Of a DNA stretch of 64,000 nt, positions 22,251 to 32,999 are shown piece after piece (within the stretch, counting starts at the first letter, position 1; each line of letters starts with the position of its first letter). Source of the stretch: Paralvinella palmiformis (Eukaryota; Annelida; Polychaeta; Terebellida; Alvinellidae). The translations under genes were made by a program, and so were the position numbers. The stretch covers positions 997,001 to 1,061,000 of the forward strand of contig JAODUP010000006.1 in NCBI GenBank assembly GCA_025642065.1, given 5' to 3'. Below the pieces are notes generated by a model. It was not told the origin of the DNA. It saw nothing but the letters and a program-made list of their open reading frames with translations, and made no database searches.

Positions 22251-23090
22251 TGAATTTGTAACACTTCGAGATGGTGTATTTGCTAAATATTGTTAAATAA
22301 ATTGGAATATAAAAAAACCCGGTTTAGTTCAACGCGTTAAATGTTATAGATTGCTAGTTTGTGGAAAGAGAACAATATTCAACTACCAGACTAATTTATG
22401 GTGAACATTTTGGGTGTACAATAAACATTGTATAATTGTTGTTCAGTTGTACATACTAATTATGATCTTTCCATTACCATATAAACCTTTCCCAATCACA
22501 AAAAAGACGTAGTCACATGAACAACTTTATCCAGCCTTTTATTCATACCTATTTAATTGTAACAAGCTATCCATCTTTTTATTGTTACATCTGTGCTGTA
22601 ATATTCTACTTATCAAGTTAAACAAGATCATTGCTATTTTTGGACCTATTTCTATGCTAGACAGATAATGTTTGATGTATTAAATACCCAGGATCATATA
22701 CAATCTTATTTGTTATAGAACAATTATGTTGGAGAATTATTGTCAGACATGTACACACTATTGTGATTAACTCCTTCAGGGCAGGATTAAATTACTAAGA
22801 TATCTAAAAACAGTAAATGCATTTGACTATAAGCAATGTTACAAGCTCTGATAAAGTTTTACTTTATATTTTAGTCAACAGCGATAGTGTGTCATAGGCT
22901 TAAAAATTTGCAGTTAGAAAAATTTGAGAACATGGTCTGGTTTATGTAAGTCGCTGGACGCCAACTGCCACACTCTAGGAGGAAATATTTATATTACAAC
23001 AGATAAATTGGCCTTTTAACTATGCAAACAACAGAACCAAAGAGATTATAATTTGTCTTGGATTCTCTCAGAGTTCCCTATTGGAATGGT
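22251..23090. other. Intergenic, nothing recognised
   Basis: AT-rich sequence with no conserved ORF or repeat shared with the window. Confidence 0.3.
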
Positions 23091-23096
23091 CTATTT

Positions 23097-23720
23097 TTTC
23101 AGGAGGACCTGGAATTTTGTAGGGGTGACAGGTTTTCACTTTTACCTATTCAGGATATGCCATTTTAATCCAGATGGTAATGGTTTTGTTGTTCGGGGAG
23201 AATCCCCAGGCTGTCGCTTAATCAGCACAGCCTCTATGTTCGAGTGGTTGAGAAACCTCCTCCCCCACCACTCACAGGGGAGCAGTACGGAAAGATGGAG
23301 CCGAAATACCCTGAGGGTGGTCACTGCCAGAGTGCTTTACGTCCTCAGGGGTTTTTTAACGTCCCCCTTTATTTTAAATAATTCAGTGGAGACGGCAGCG
23401 CCATTTAACGTGGTCAGCCACCCACGATGTTGTGAGCCGAGAAATTAATCCCTGGAAAAGTTTCGACCTCTTACGGGGTTCGAACCTGCGACCGTTGGCA
23501 CCAAGTGCCGGGTGCTTAACCGCTAGGCCATCGGAGCTCACTATCCAGATGGTAATTTGGGTGATCCAGACTATATAAAGGTTGACATCAAATCGGAATC
23601 GTCCATTATTCGAGGAGGGCCAGGAATTTTGTGGGGTGACTTGTTTTACCTATGCAGGGGATTCCATTCGAATCCAGATGGTAATTTGGGTGATCCAGAC
23701 TATATAGAGGGTGATAATTA
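23097..23720. repeat. Local direct repeat split by a SINE2
   Basis: A unit of about 90 bp (TTCAGGAGGACCTGGAATTT, GGGGTGAC, ATTTTAATCCAGATGGTAAT) at 23097-23182 recurs at about 23609-23690, and TTTGGGTGATCCAGACTATA occurs at 23555 and 23685. SINE2 inserted within the first unit. Confidence 0.6.
23182..23542 (-). mobile_element. SINE2, full-length copy
   Basis: tRNA-derived SINE, head at the high-coordinate end. Minus strand has A box TGGCCTAGCGG and B box GGTTCGAACCC at tRNA spacing, followed by a body of about 280 bp. Perfect 14-bp target duplications ATCCAGATGGTAAT flank it at 23168-23181 and 23543-23556. Other copies are at 1150, 23733, 39401, 42058, 43639 and 56165. Confidence 0.85.
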
Positions 23721-23732
23721 CGATATTCCTAG

Positions 23733-23890
23733 CGGTTAAGCACCCGGCACTTGGTGCCAAGGGTCACAAGTTCGGTCCATGCAAGAGGTTGAAAATTTTC
23801 CAGATGGTATTTCGGCTCCATCTTTCCGTATTGCTCCCCTGTGAGTGGTGGGGGAGGAGTGGTCTGAACCACTCCAGCATAGTGGGGATG
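23733..23890 (+). mobile_element. SINE2, partial copy in plus orientation
   Basis: Starts in the tRNA head (AGCGGTTAAGCACCCGGCAC) and continues through GGTGCCAAGGGTCACAAGTT and CTCCATCTTTCCGTATTGCT, with a deletion of the middle of the body. Opposite orientation to the neighbouring full copy. Confidence 0.7.
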
Positions 23891-24119
23891 TCCTGTGGAA
23901 AGCCACAAATCAACCTGGTAGATCCAACTACAAAAAGGTCAGTGTTCTAATATCAGTGATTGTGACAGACGTCAGACTAAGGCACAAGTTCTATAACATT
24001 TCAACTGGTCTGGGATAAATATAGTTTAACTCGATTCAAATGTTTGATCTACATGTATACTCAAAAAGGCAGACACGTGAGAGATGGTCACAAACAGTGA
24101 CGACTATAATCAAATTGTG

Positions 24120-24515
24120 AATATATTGTTAAATATTAAAAAAATGCTATGTGTTTTTTTAAAACATTATGTTAACATTTCTAAAATGTAACGATATTGT
24201 TATGAAATTATTTTAAAAACGTATTTTATAATATTGTTCTGAAAACATTATGAATTTTTTTTAAAACGTTATTTATAATATTTTTTTTTTAATTTATAGT
24301 TGTTTAATTTTTCTTAATACATTATGAAAACATTTTTAAAATGTTATTTATAATTTGTTTGTAAAAATATTTTTAAAACGTTATTTATGATGTCTTTGTA
24401 AAAACGGTATTTATAATGTTTTTGTAAAACATTATTTACACCATAAAAACATTATTAAAAATTTGTTAAGACTTTTAGAAACATTTATAAAAAAAATGTA
24501 AAACATTTTTGTGTT
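24120..24515. repeat. AT-rich element E, inverted-type copy
   Basis: Repeats of AAAACATTAT, ATTTTTAAAACGTTATTTAT and GTAAAACATT, ending ACATTTTTGTGTTTGCT, whose complement (AGCAAACACA) matches the start of the second element E block at about 19548. Non-coding. Confidence 0.5.
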
Positions 24516-24575
24516 TGCTATCTATATAATGATTACATTATTATCAGTATATATGTTGAGCTATGACAGCTGCAC

Positions 24576-24763
24576 CTCCGTGGTCTAGCGGTAGCGTGCT
24601 GGACCACAGATCACTACTACTCGTGTTCGAATCTCGGCGTGGGCATATCTGAAGGTTGTTTCGTCTTTCACTTCGTCTCATTACCTTTGGAAGTCGCTCG
24701 GCCCATTTAGCCTACCTTGTGCACAAAAGTGGCCGTAAAACATCAATCATCATCAATCATCAT
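24576..24763 (+). mobile_element. SINE1, full-length copy
   Basis: tRNA-derived head CTCCGTGGTCTAGCGGTAGC (A box) with GTGTTCGAATCTC (B box), then a conserved body (TATCTGAAGGTTGTTTCGTC, CACTTCGTCTCATTACCTTT, CGGCCCATTTAGCCTACCTT, AAAAGTGGCCGTAAAACATC) and an (ATC)n-type tail. Target duplications TATGACAGCTGCAC lie at 24562-24575 and 24764-24777. Confidence 0.9.
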
Positions 24764-24827
24764 TATGACAGCTGCACATACCAAACAAACACAGACACAT
24801 CTTTAAAACATTATATAAATGCATTTT

Positions 24828-25266
24828 GCATGATCTTATGATATAAGTATAAGGTATTACAAATTTTTTAAATAAACAATATATTGTTTTAATATTGTTT
24901 TAATAAAATATCGTAGGCTGTTTTAAAAGGTTTATTAAAAACATTAGTCAAAACGCGATCATGATAAGAATATGTTGACTGTTAGATTGCCAGAAGATGC
25001 GGGATATTAGCTCTTTAAACAAATGTTTGCATGATCTTATGATATAAGTATAAGGTATTACAAATATTTTAACAATCTTTTTCCAAAATGTTTTCAGGAT
25101 TTTATAATGTAGAATTTTAAAATTGTTTTAATATTGTTTTAATAAAATATCGTAGGCTGTTTTAAAAGGTTTATTAAAAACATTAGTCAAAACGCGATCA
25201 TGATAAGAATATGTTGACTGTTGGATTGCCAGAAGATGCGGGATATTAGCTCTTTAAACAAATGTT
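24828..25266. repeat. Recent tandem duplication, about 200-240 bp unit
   Basis: GCATGATCTTATGATATAAG occurs at 24828 and 25029, and the long stretch from TTTTAATATTGTTTTAATAA through CGTAGGCTG, CGCGATCATGATAAGAATAT to GATATTAGCTCTTTAAACAA repeats with a single visible difference (TTAGATTG versus TTGGATTG). The second copy has about 38 extra bases in its middle. Near-identity implies a young duplication. Confidence 0.85.
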
Positions 25267-25884
25267 CATCAAATTTGACTGAACCACGAGTTTGTTTGTT
25301 CGTGATTCTCGGGAAGTTGTCATCGGGCTACTTGTCCCTGGTATGACGAACTCCAAATCTAAACAAAGAATTCACTCAAATAGACGTTTTCTAAAACTGT
25401 GTAATCGTTTATACACTACGGGAGCAGCCATACTGTAACTCTAGCTTCTGTGTTTATACAGATTTTCATGGGTAGCCCTTTCAGAGTGTATACTTTGTTT
25501 TCGTATACGAAGCCGTCAACACAAAACTGGTTCGAGCATCTGCTCATTTGTGACTTGAGCCGATACAAAGTTTTCTACAAACATTTCTTATTGAGTCATC
25601 TACTTATGTCTACTACATAAGAGTGCCACCAATAAACTTTATAGTCCACACGCTGGAGGTTCTCTATTTAGGCTACAAGATATAATAATTGGCTGACCAC
25701 CGGTGATAATAATAGACTCGGCGATAGAACGCAACTGGCTTAGTTTAGTGAACGAAAATCGGGTGACGGTGAGTGTAGCAACCATGATAGAAATCATGTT
25801 GCTATTTTCTTCTTATTTCTTAGCTATTTTGTATTTAAAATCAAGTGTTGGCACTTCGTCTATGAGCATAAATGCATTATCGTT
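25267..25884. other. Intergenic, nothing recognised
   Basis: No gene or shared repeat was identified. Confidence 0.3.
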
Positions 25885-26147
25885 GTTGTCGTTGTTATTG
25901 TTGCTAGTAAGAAATGTTCTTGTAAAATTTAAATATTTCAAGAACAATTTGGCGACCTCCAGAGGAATATGTTGCCTACTGAATTGGTTAGTGCATCCTC
26001 ACTAAATGCCTTTAAAAACAGACTGGATAGTCACTGGCGGCAGTATAGATATAGTCAACACTCGGTACATGATGCATATAATTTAAACAAATCAAACTTA
26101 GAAAGGCCTCGACCTGATACAGGCTATCTAACCTCAAATCAAAAGCG
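25885..26147 (+). pseudogene. LINE 3'-terminal coding fragment
   Basis: Translation gives an LPTELVSASSLNAFKNRLDS block and HWRQYRYS, the characteristic last coding segment of many invertebrate LINEs. A similar segment lies on the minus strand at 42905-43363. Severely 5' truncated. Confidence 0.5.
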
Positions 26148-26149
26148 AG

Positions 26150-26280
26150 TGATTGAGTGATTGAGTGGCTAAAGATGGAGACCAACTGAAAGACGAAACA
26201 CCCTTCAAATATAGTTAGGACGGGATTTGAACCCCGACCGCGCTATCATATCGGTATCAGTACTACCACTAATAATAGTT
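26150..26280 (-). mobile_element. SINE1-related copy with different tail
   Basis: Minus strand carries a B box (GGGGTTCAAATCCCG), then TATTTGAAGGGTGTTTCGTC and CTTTAGCCACTCAATCACTC. The body matches SINE1, but the tail is an octamer-like ACTCAATC repeat rather than (ATC)n. Decayed A box. Confidence 0.5.
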
Positions 26281-26449
26281 ACTACTTGATACCAATACCA
26301 TTGTTAGTATTTTACAATACTTTATTGTATTAACGACCCCCCCCCTTCTGACCCTACTCCGTCGCGTATCTGTACAATCTCTGAGGGCTCCACAACTCCC
26401 CGTTTAGTATACTATTTATCGTTGGAAATGATAAGCGCTCTAAAAACGC

Positions 26450-26530
26450 AGTGGGTATAGCGCAGCACGCCCATAACTCTAGATTATGGGTTCAAATTCT
26501 ACCCCCATCTATGTTTGTGGAGTAGGTATC
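26450..26530 (+). mobile_element. tRNA-like sequence (SINE head)
   Basis: GCAGTGGGTATAGCGCAGCA followed about 40 bp later by GGGTTCAAATTC resembles tRNA A and B boxes. The two halves do not form a complete cloverleaf by eye, so a SINE head or decayed tRNA is more likely than a working tRNA gene. Confidence 0.35.
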
Positions 26531-27015
26531 CCTTAGTAGACACCACTCAGTCATATGTCCTAGTGTGACCAGTCCCGAGAGAAATAAATCGATAATTTTG
26601 TTAAAAGGAAGATGTTTATTAAACAACAGAATGTACATAATTCTGGATCAGTGTCTGGATCGGCACAATATTAATAAGAGCAGAAGTTTTGTTCTAGTAT
26701 TTGCTATTGTTAAATCTAAGAAATATTTAATGCGTGTTTGTGTATGCGTGGATGGTGGTGGGTAGAAATTGATGTGCTCGTTATAGTTTCCGATATTGGA
26801 CACCTTTCCTCCACAACTTAAAGGTGGGGGGTCGACTTAGTTCCTAGGATACAAGGACAAATCCCAACCTAATTATGTTCTAATTAAAGGTGTTTCTGGT
26901 CTTTAATAATTGATTGGTCAATTTAACCTGCAATACCCACATAATTACGATATCTTAACACACAAACTGATGTCAACATGTATGGTTAATATCTGATAGT
27001 TGTTTGTTTTTGTAG

Positions 27016-28718
27016 ATGACGTCACAGACGAACGCCATAAAAAATATAGAAGTCTGTGATATCCACGAGAGATTAAATGCTAAACCACGTTTTGTAAGTA
27101 TCCATCATTTAGTAACTTGATCCGGAAAGTGGGCGGAAGACGATATATGGCTTGTGATATTTAACAAACAATAAAAAATTACGATTCCACCTTGTAGCCA
27201 TTTCGACAATAGTCAATCAATGTTAGTAATAATTTAAGGTATTTCATTAATCATATAAAAAATTATGTTGTGAGGCCATTTGAGCAAGGTAATGTACTTT
27301 CTCCCATCAGTAAGTCATTATTTTATTATTAAGTTCTATATTTATATTTATCATAAAGTTTTATCTATTCGATGCATCTTTTATCATCATCATTTTGTAG
27401 GCATTTCTCGTCAGGGTCACTTGGACTAATGACTGTCAGGATACAATAATCAGAAGATACAGCGACTTTATGCATCATCAGGTAAAAATAGATCAATTAC
27501 ATTTGACTCGAGATTAGAGAAATCGAGTATTTCATATTAGGCTCAAGTATCTTTGTCAGATAAGGAAGCCATATTTATTGAGGAGAATATTTTAAATTAC
27601 CGTTTTCAGATCCTTTGATGTTTTTATTGTACGTAACGCATACAACGTTATCGAGATTGGATATGATGCATAATTAGTGTTGTGATGTGACATTCCTAAT
27701 ATGGTGTGGGGTGTGTGTATGTTATGATATTACGACTCGTACTCTCAATGTTGTACAACATGCGTACATATATTTTATGTTGATTCTTATAACGGTATCC
27801 CACATCATTTAAATCACTACGTTACTCATTAGAATGTAAATGTATAATTAACATGGCGATATATCGCAATTCGTGATGTGTTACCATGGATTTAGGTAAA
27901 CATTTTGGTAATTTTTGGTGCTCGTAGCAAAGATCATTGTTTGACGAAGTAACTTCAGCTCTAATTACTTTAATTAGCTAGTCAGTAAACTTTCTATTGT
28001 ATGTCCATTGAGTCTTGATCGTTGAGAATTGTTTGTTAATGCGTGATTTTTGTAAATTAAAAATGTAAATGTTTTCACTCGCTCGCTGACTTACTGACTC
28101 GCTCGCTCGCTCACTCACTCACTTACTATTTATAATTTCAGACAACAATACTGGAGCATTTTCCCAACCCAGCTGGATCTGGTACTTCTGGTAGTTCTAC
28201 AATACCATTACTACCAGGTATGTCTCTAAGTTCTAACAGGATTATACTAAATATTATTGTTGTTCCATCAGGGTTGTATTATCAATAAGGCTGACTAGAC
28301 TGAAGCAAAGGGGCCCCCACAGGGACTCGGGAGTCTCGGTAATTTTCTCTCCAGGGACTGGTGTGACATTACATATGTCTTAGCAAGAAAGGTCACCACT
28401 CTGGATTCAGTCTCCGGAAAAAAAAACGTCCAGAGTTTGAATTCACGATTTGAGAATCTCTGTGCAAGTGTCTTATTGCACAGACACATGCACTTGATAA
28501 AGGTTTCTTATAACCGAAACTAGTCGTGCTATTTTGGGCTGAGTGAAAATACTATTATTTCTGTTATTGTCGGGGTATTAGAATTATTATCATAATAGAT
28601 ATTATATGTACTAATATATAAAATTTGTTTTCTATTTAGGTAGTAGTCGTTTGATCATAATTCTGTAAGAATTATAAACATCACGAAAACCTGAGCCCAC
28701 GCCTTTATTATATGTAAC

Positions 28719-28812
<94 letters not shown>

Positions 28813-30127
28813 ATAGATTATTTTAATGCTTAATTAAATAATATTTAAAAAGCATTGTGAGTATAATTTTCAGGAGACCCGGATAATAAATACAGGGCTA
28901 TGTAAATGAGGCGTAGTGTATATTGTATCAGATGAGTGAGGCTGTCAGCTGTAGTGGGCTGTCAGCTGTAGGGGGCTGTCAGCTGTGGTGGGGTGAAATA
29001 TTTGAAGTACCAGAGAGGGGGGGGGGTGTATCTAAAGGTCTAGTGGCCCTCGGTTCAATTATAATTAATATTATCACTGAGAGAGGTTGGAGTTAGTTAA
29101 TTTAAATGTATAATGTCTTTCATTACAGCTGATCCTCTCTATTGTCGGATTAACTCAGGAAAAGAAGCCGTACACAGATTAGATATGCTCTCCAAATACT
29201 GTCAGGTAAACAACTAGTAACGTCGGGTAAACAACCAACGACATCTGGTAGACAACCTACAACATCGGGTAGACAACCTACAACATCGGGTAGACAATCA
29301 GTAACATCGGGTAAACAACCAACGACGTCTGGTAGACAACCTACGACGTCTGGCAGACAACCAACGACGTCGGGTAGACAACCAACGACGTCGGGTAGAC
29401 AACCAACGACGTCTGGTAGACAACCAGCGACGTCTGGTAGACAACCAGCGACGTCTGGTAGACAACTAGCGACGTCTGGTAGACAACTAGCGACGTCTGG
29501 TAGACAACTAGCGACGTCTGGTAGACAACTAGCGACGTCTGGTAGACAACTAGCGACGTCTGGTAGACAACTAGCGACGTCGGGTAGACAACTAGCGACG
29601 TCGGGTAGACAACTAGCGACGTCGGGTAGACAACTAGCGACGTCGGGTAGACAACTAGCGACGTCGGGTAGACAACCAACGACGTCGGGTAGACAACTAG
29701 CGACGTAGTACTGAAGAGATACCATTAAGGCGAGATAGGGCGCCTCCGTGGTCTAACGGTAGCGTGCTGGACCACAGATCACTACCACCCGTGTTCGAAT
29801 CCCGGCGTGGGCATATCTGAAGGTTGTTTCGTCTTTCACTTCGTCTCATTACCTTTGGGGGTCGGTCGGCCCATTTAGCCTACCTTGTCCACAAAAGTTG
29901 CCGTAAAACATCAATCAATCATCATATCATCATCATCATCTTAAGGCGAGATCAATTTAATAAAATAGAGAATGAAATAAATTTACTAATAATTCCTGAT
30001 TAAACAATGCTGAGTTAGTCGAATCAACAGATGATCCCTAGATATACTATTATAATTAACATGATGTACATTTTTCAAAGCTCGTCCGTGCGTGCGTGCG
30101 TGCGTACGTACGTGCGTACGTGCGTAC

Positions 30128-30163
<36 letters not shown>

Positions 30164-32942
30164 TTGACTGACTGACTCACTCTTTCTGGTTTACTATCAT
30201 CAATGTCGATCATTTCTCGGTAGCTCGTCTCATTTCGTTTTCCTTCTCTCATCACATCAACGTTGTATAACTGTTGTTTTGTTTTGTTTTCAGCAACTCT
30301 TATCTATGCCAGAAACTATCCTTCGTAGCGACGTCTTTAAACATTTCTATATTCCGGGAATGTCCGATATGAAGTTTCAAAGAGACAGGTATATCGTATT
30401 ATTTTGGTTCTATCTCTATCAGTTGATAATATGTGGTAATCCCAGTATTTACGATGTTCAGAAGATTGTCTTATCCATTCATCACCTATTATTATTGGAA
30501 GTCGCTCAAACAATGAAAGTTCTTGGTTAATAACATCGTCTTCCATTCTGATATAAATGGTCCCCGTGCATATTTCATTATTACCACTTGATATTAAAAT
30601 AGATAACGCAGCTATATAAATTATAGTAATATCAACTATTTATACATGTAAGACATTTTTTACTCTTTTTTTTACCTACTTCCCGTTTTACCATGAGTAG
30701 GTACTCCAAGTATCTACTCAGAGTACCTACTTGGAATACCTACTCAAGAGTAGTTTATATTCCAAGTAGGATTGTCATGGAAGAAATATTTCTTGATTAC
30801 AATTCCATTTTTTTAATTTATAATCAATCCCAATTCCGGAAGTGACCCCATGTCTGTTACAAACAGAAGGAAATCGGTTGCAAAATACGAAAGAGATTAA
30901 ATTTAGACGAAGTCGAACATGGTGCTATTTATTTTCAAGGCCAATGTGTTCAAAATTGACCCAATGTGTTCTCCTACATGTGTTAAAGGCGACATAAAGG
31001 AGTCCAGATTGAATTAACTTTTTGCCGAGGAGTTTTTAGCTTTTCACTCACTCACTCAATCACTCACTCAATCACTCACTCACTCACTCACCATATCTGA
31101 AAATAAGTTGTGCGAACCATTTTTAACGTGTTCTTTTCCACCAACTTCTCACAATTCCCTCTTTTACCACAACTCCCCCCCCCCCCGGTGTATCGGTGAT
31201 TAAGATACGTGCATTTTAAAGTAGATCACAAATAACCATCAACATTATAAATATTTTTTCTGCTAAGACTTTCCGCCGATTGTTTTCGTTATTTATTTAC
31301 AGAAAGTTCCCGGATATCGCCAGCCCAAAGTCAACGGAGAGGATTGATGACGTAAACTTAAACTACCTAAGTGAATGTAGCTGGGAAGTGAATCTAAAAT
31401 TGAGCGATAAATCAAATATTGGAGAGAAGTTTGACACTGGTAAACCCATCTACGCTTTTTATTCGAATTTTAATTAATCGGCTAATTCGTTCATTGCAGA
31501 TCTATTTGATACAGCATTTATCGTCTACTCTGGTTATTTTTCCGACATTTTCTGGGTTTGATGGACAATCTCACTTTTATTAGTCATGCGTTCTCTGCAA
31601 ATACTAACATATATGATAATATAATCTTTATAATGTCTGTTATTGCTCAAGTTAACTCAAATTATATTTTGTTTATAATGACATCCGGAGTTAAACCAAA
31701 AAGTGCATAATAATTATAACTATGCACCAACTTGGATCGAACAAAACAACCAGGTCAAGTTCACTTGCTTAGATATATTTTGTTCCTTATAACTAGTGTT
31801 TAAAGTATATTTATGTACGAACTATAGGGAACAGTTAGTGATGACCTCTAAAACGAATGAACTAGGAAATGGACAAGCGACCATTGAAATCCGGCATTTT
31901 TCACGTGAATGACATCAGATTATCCACGTTTTACTGTAGTACACTCGTTCTGATTTCGTGGTCTAGATAGATTGTGTCAGACGCCACCAAATTATTTCCT
32001 TTTAAGCTTGAGACTTTTCAGAATCGATGAACTTGTGGTGTACAAGACATGTACTTACTAAATGTCAACAACTGCGTAAAAGAAAGATTCCTTTAGTTTT
32101 TACACTCCCGAATTGAGATGTTTTGTGGTCTTCTTGGTTTTGTTACTGTGTAATGTCTCCAGTCAGACGGGTGTTTCATCTTTCACTTCGCCTCATTACA
32201 TTTGGACGTCGCTCGGCCCATTTAGTCTACCTTGTGTACCGTAAAATAGCAAGAACATTATGTGAAATGTCTCCAAGGCCTAATTGGAAATACAGTTAGT
32301 CGCGGTCTTCTGGCACCAGGATTCCGAAGCCTGTCTGGATTATGTCAAAACGGTGTTTCATCTTTTACTTGACCTAATTACTTTTGAGTGTCGTTCGACC
32401 CATTTAGTCTGTGACTCTAAAACGGCAATATTTACGTTTAAATCACTAGGAAAAGGCTTTGAGCGGGACACTATCTAAGAAGACACAAGATTATTAGATA
32501 AAATCCAGTTCATAGTTCCGTTTCCCTCCCCCTCCAATAAAATCGTGAATAATCTGACCGACCCTTCAACTTCCTCGGGAGTATATAATCAGAAATAACT
32601 GATACTCATCATCATCATTATCATCATCATCATCCAACCATGTACTCTGTTATGATTTAGTAGATCACCAAATACGCAAATGGCCAATAATTAGGGCAGA
32701 TGGTCGATTCTAACCAATCATCTCGTGTCTACGGATCCACCATTTACCCCGCCCCCATTCCGAATGACCTCAGTAACCTACCTGATATTTATAACGAGAT
32801 GACATTCTCTTGACAGATCATGTGACCTATGTTGCTGCTAAATCTTATAAAGGTGACAAAAAGGACGAGTTAGATCTGGAGAAAGGTGATGTGATCACCG
32901 TTCTGGAGCAGAACAACAATGGCTGGTGGAAAGTCAGGCAGG

Positions 32943-32999
<57 letters not shown>

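Noticed and set aside
24576..24650. tRNA gene
   Set aside because: A and B boxes are present, but the same sequence recurs with a SINE body, tail and target duplications; it is a SINE head.
26450..26530. Functional tRNA gene
   Set aside because: Boxes look tRNA-like, but I could not pair acceptor and anticodon stems convincingly by eye; kept only as a SINE-like head.
28632..28814. VCVCVC open frame
   Set aside because: Antisense of the (AC)n microsatellite.
29201..29707. CRISPR-like array
   Set aside because: Units are contiguous 21-bp tandem repeats with no unique spacers, in an animal intron.
29150..29725. A 191-codon minus-strand open frame made of CLPDVAS/VVGCLPD heptads
   Set aside because: It is the antisense of a 21-bp minisatellite; a period divisible by 3 keeps one frame open without selection. 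No start context, splice support or known family.
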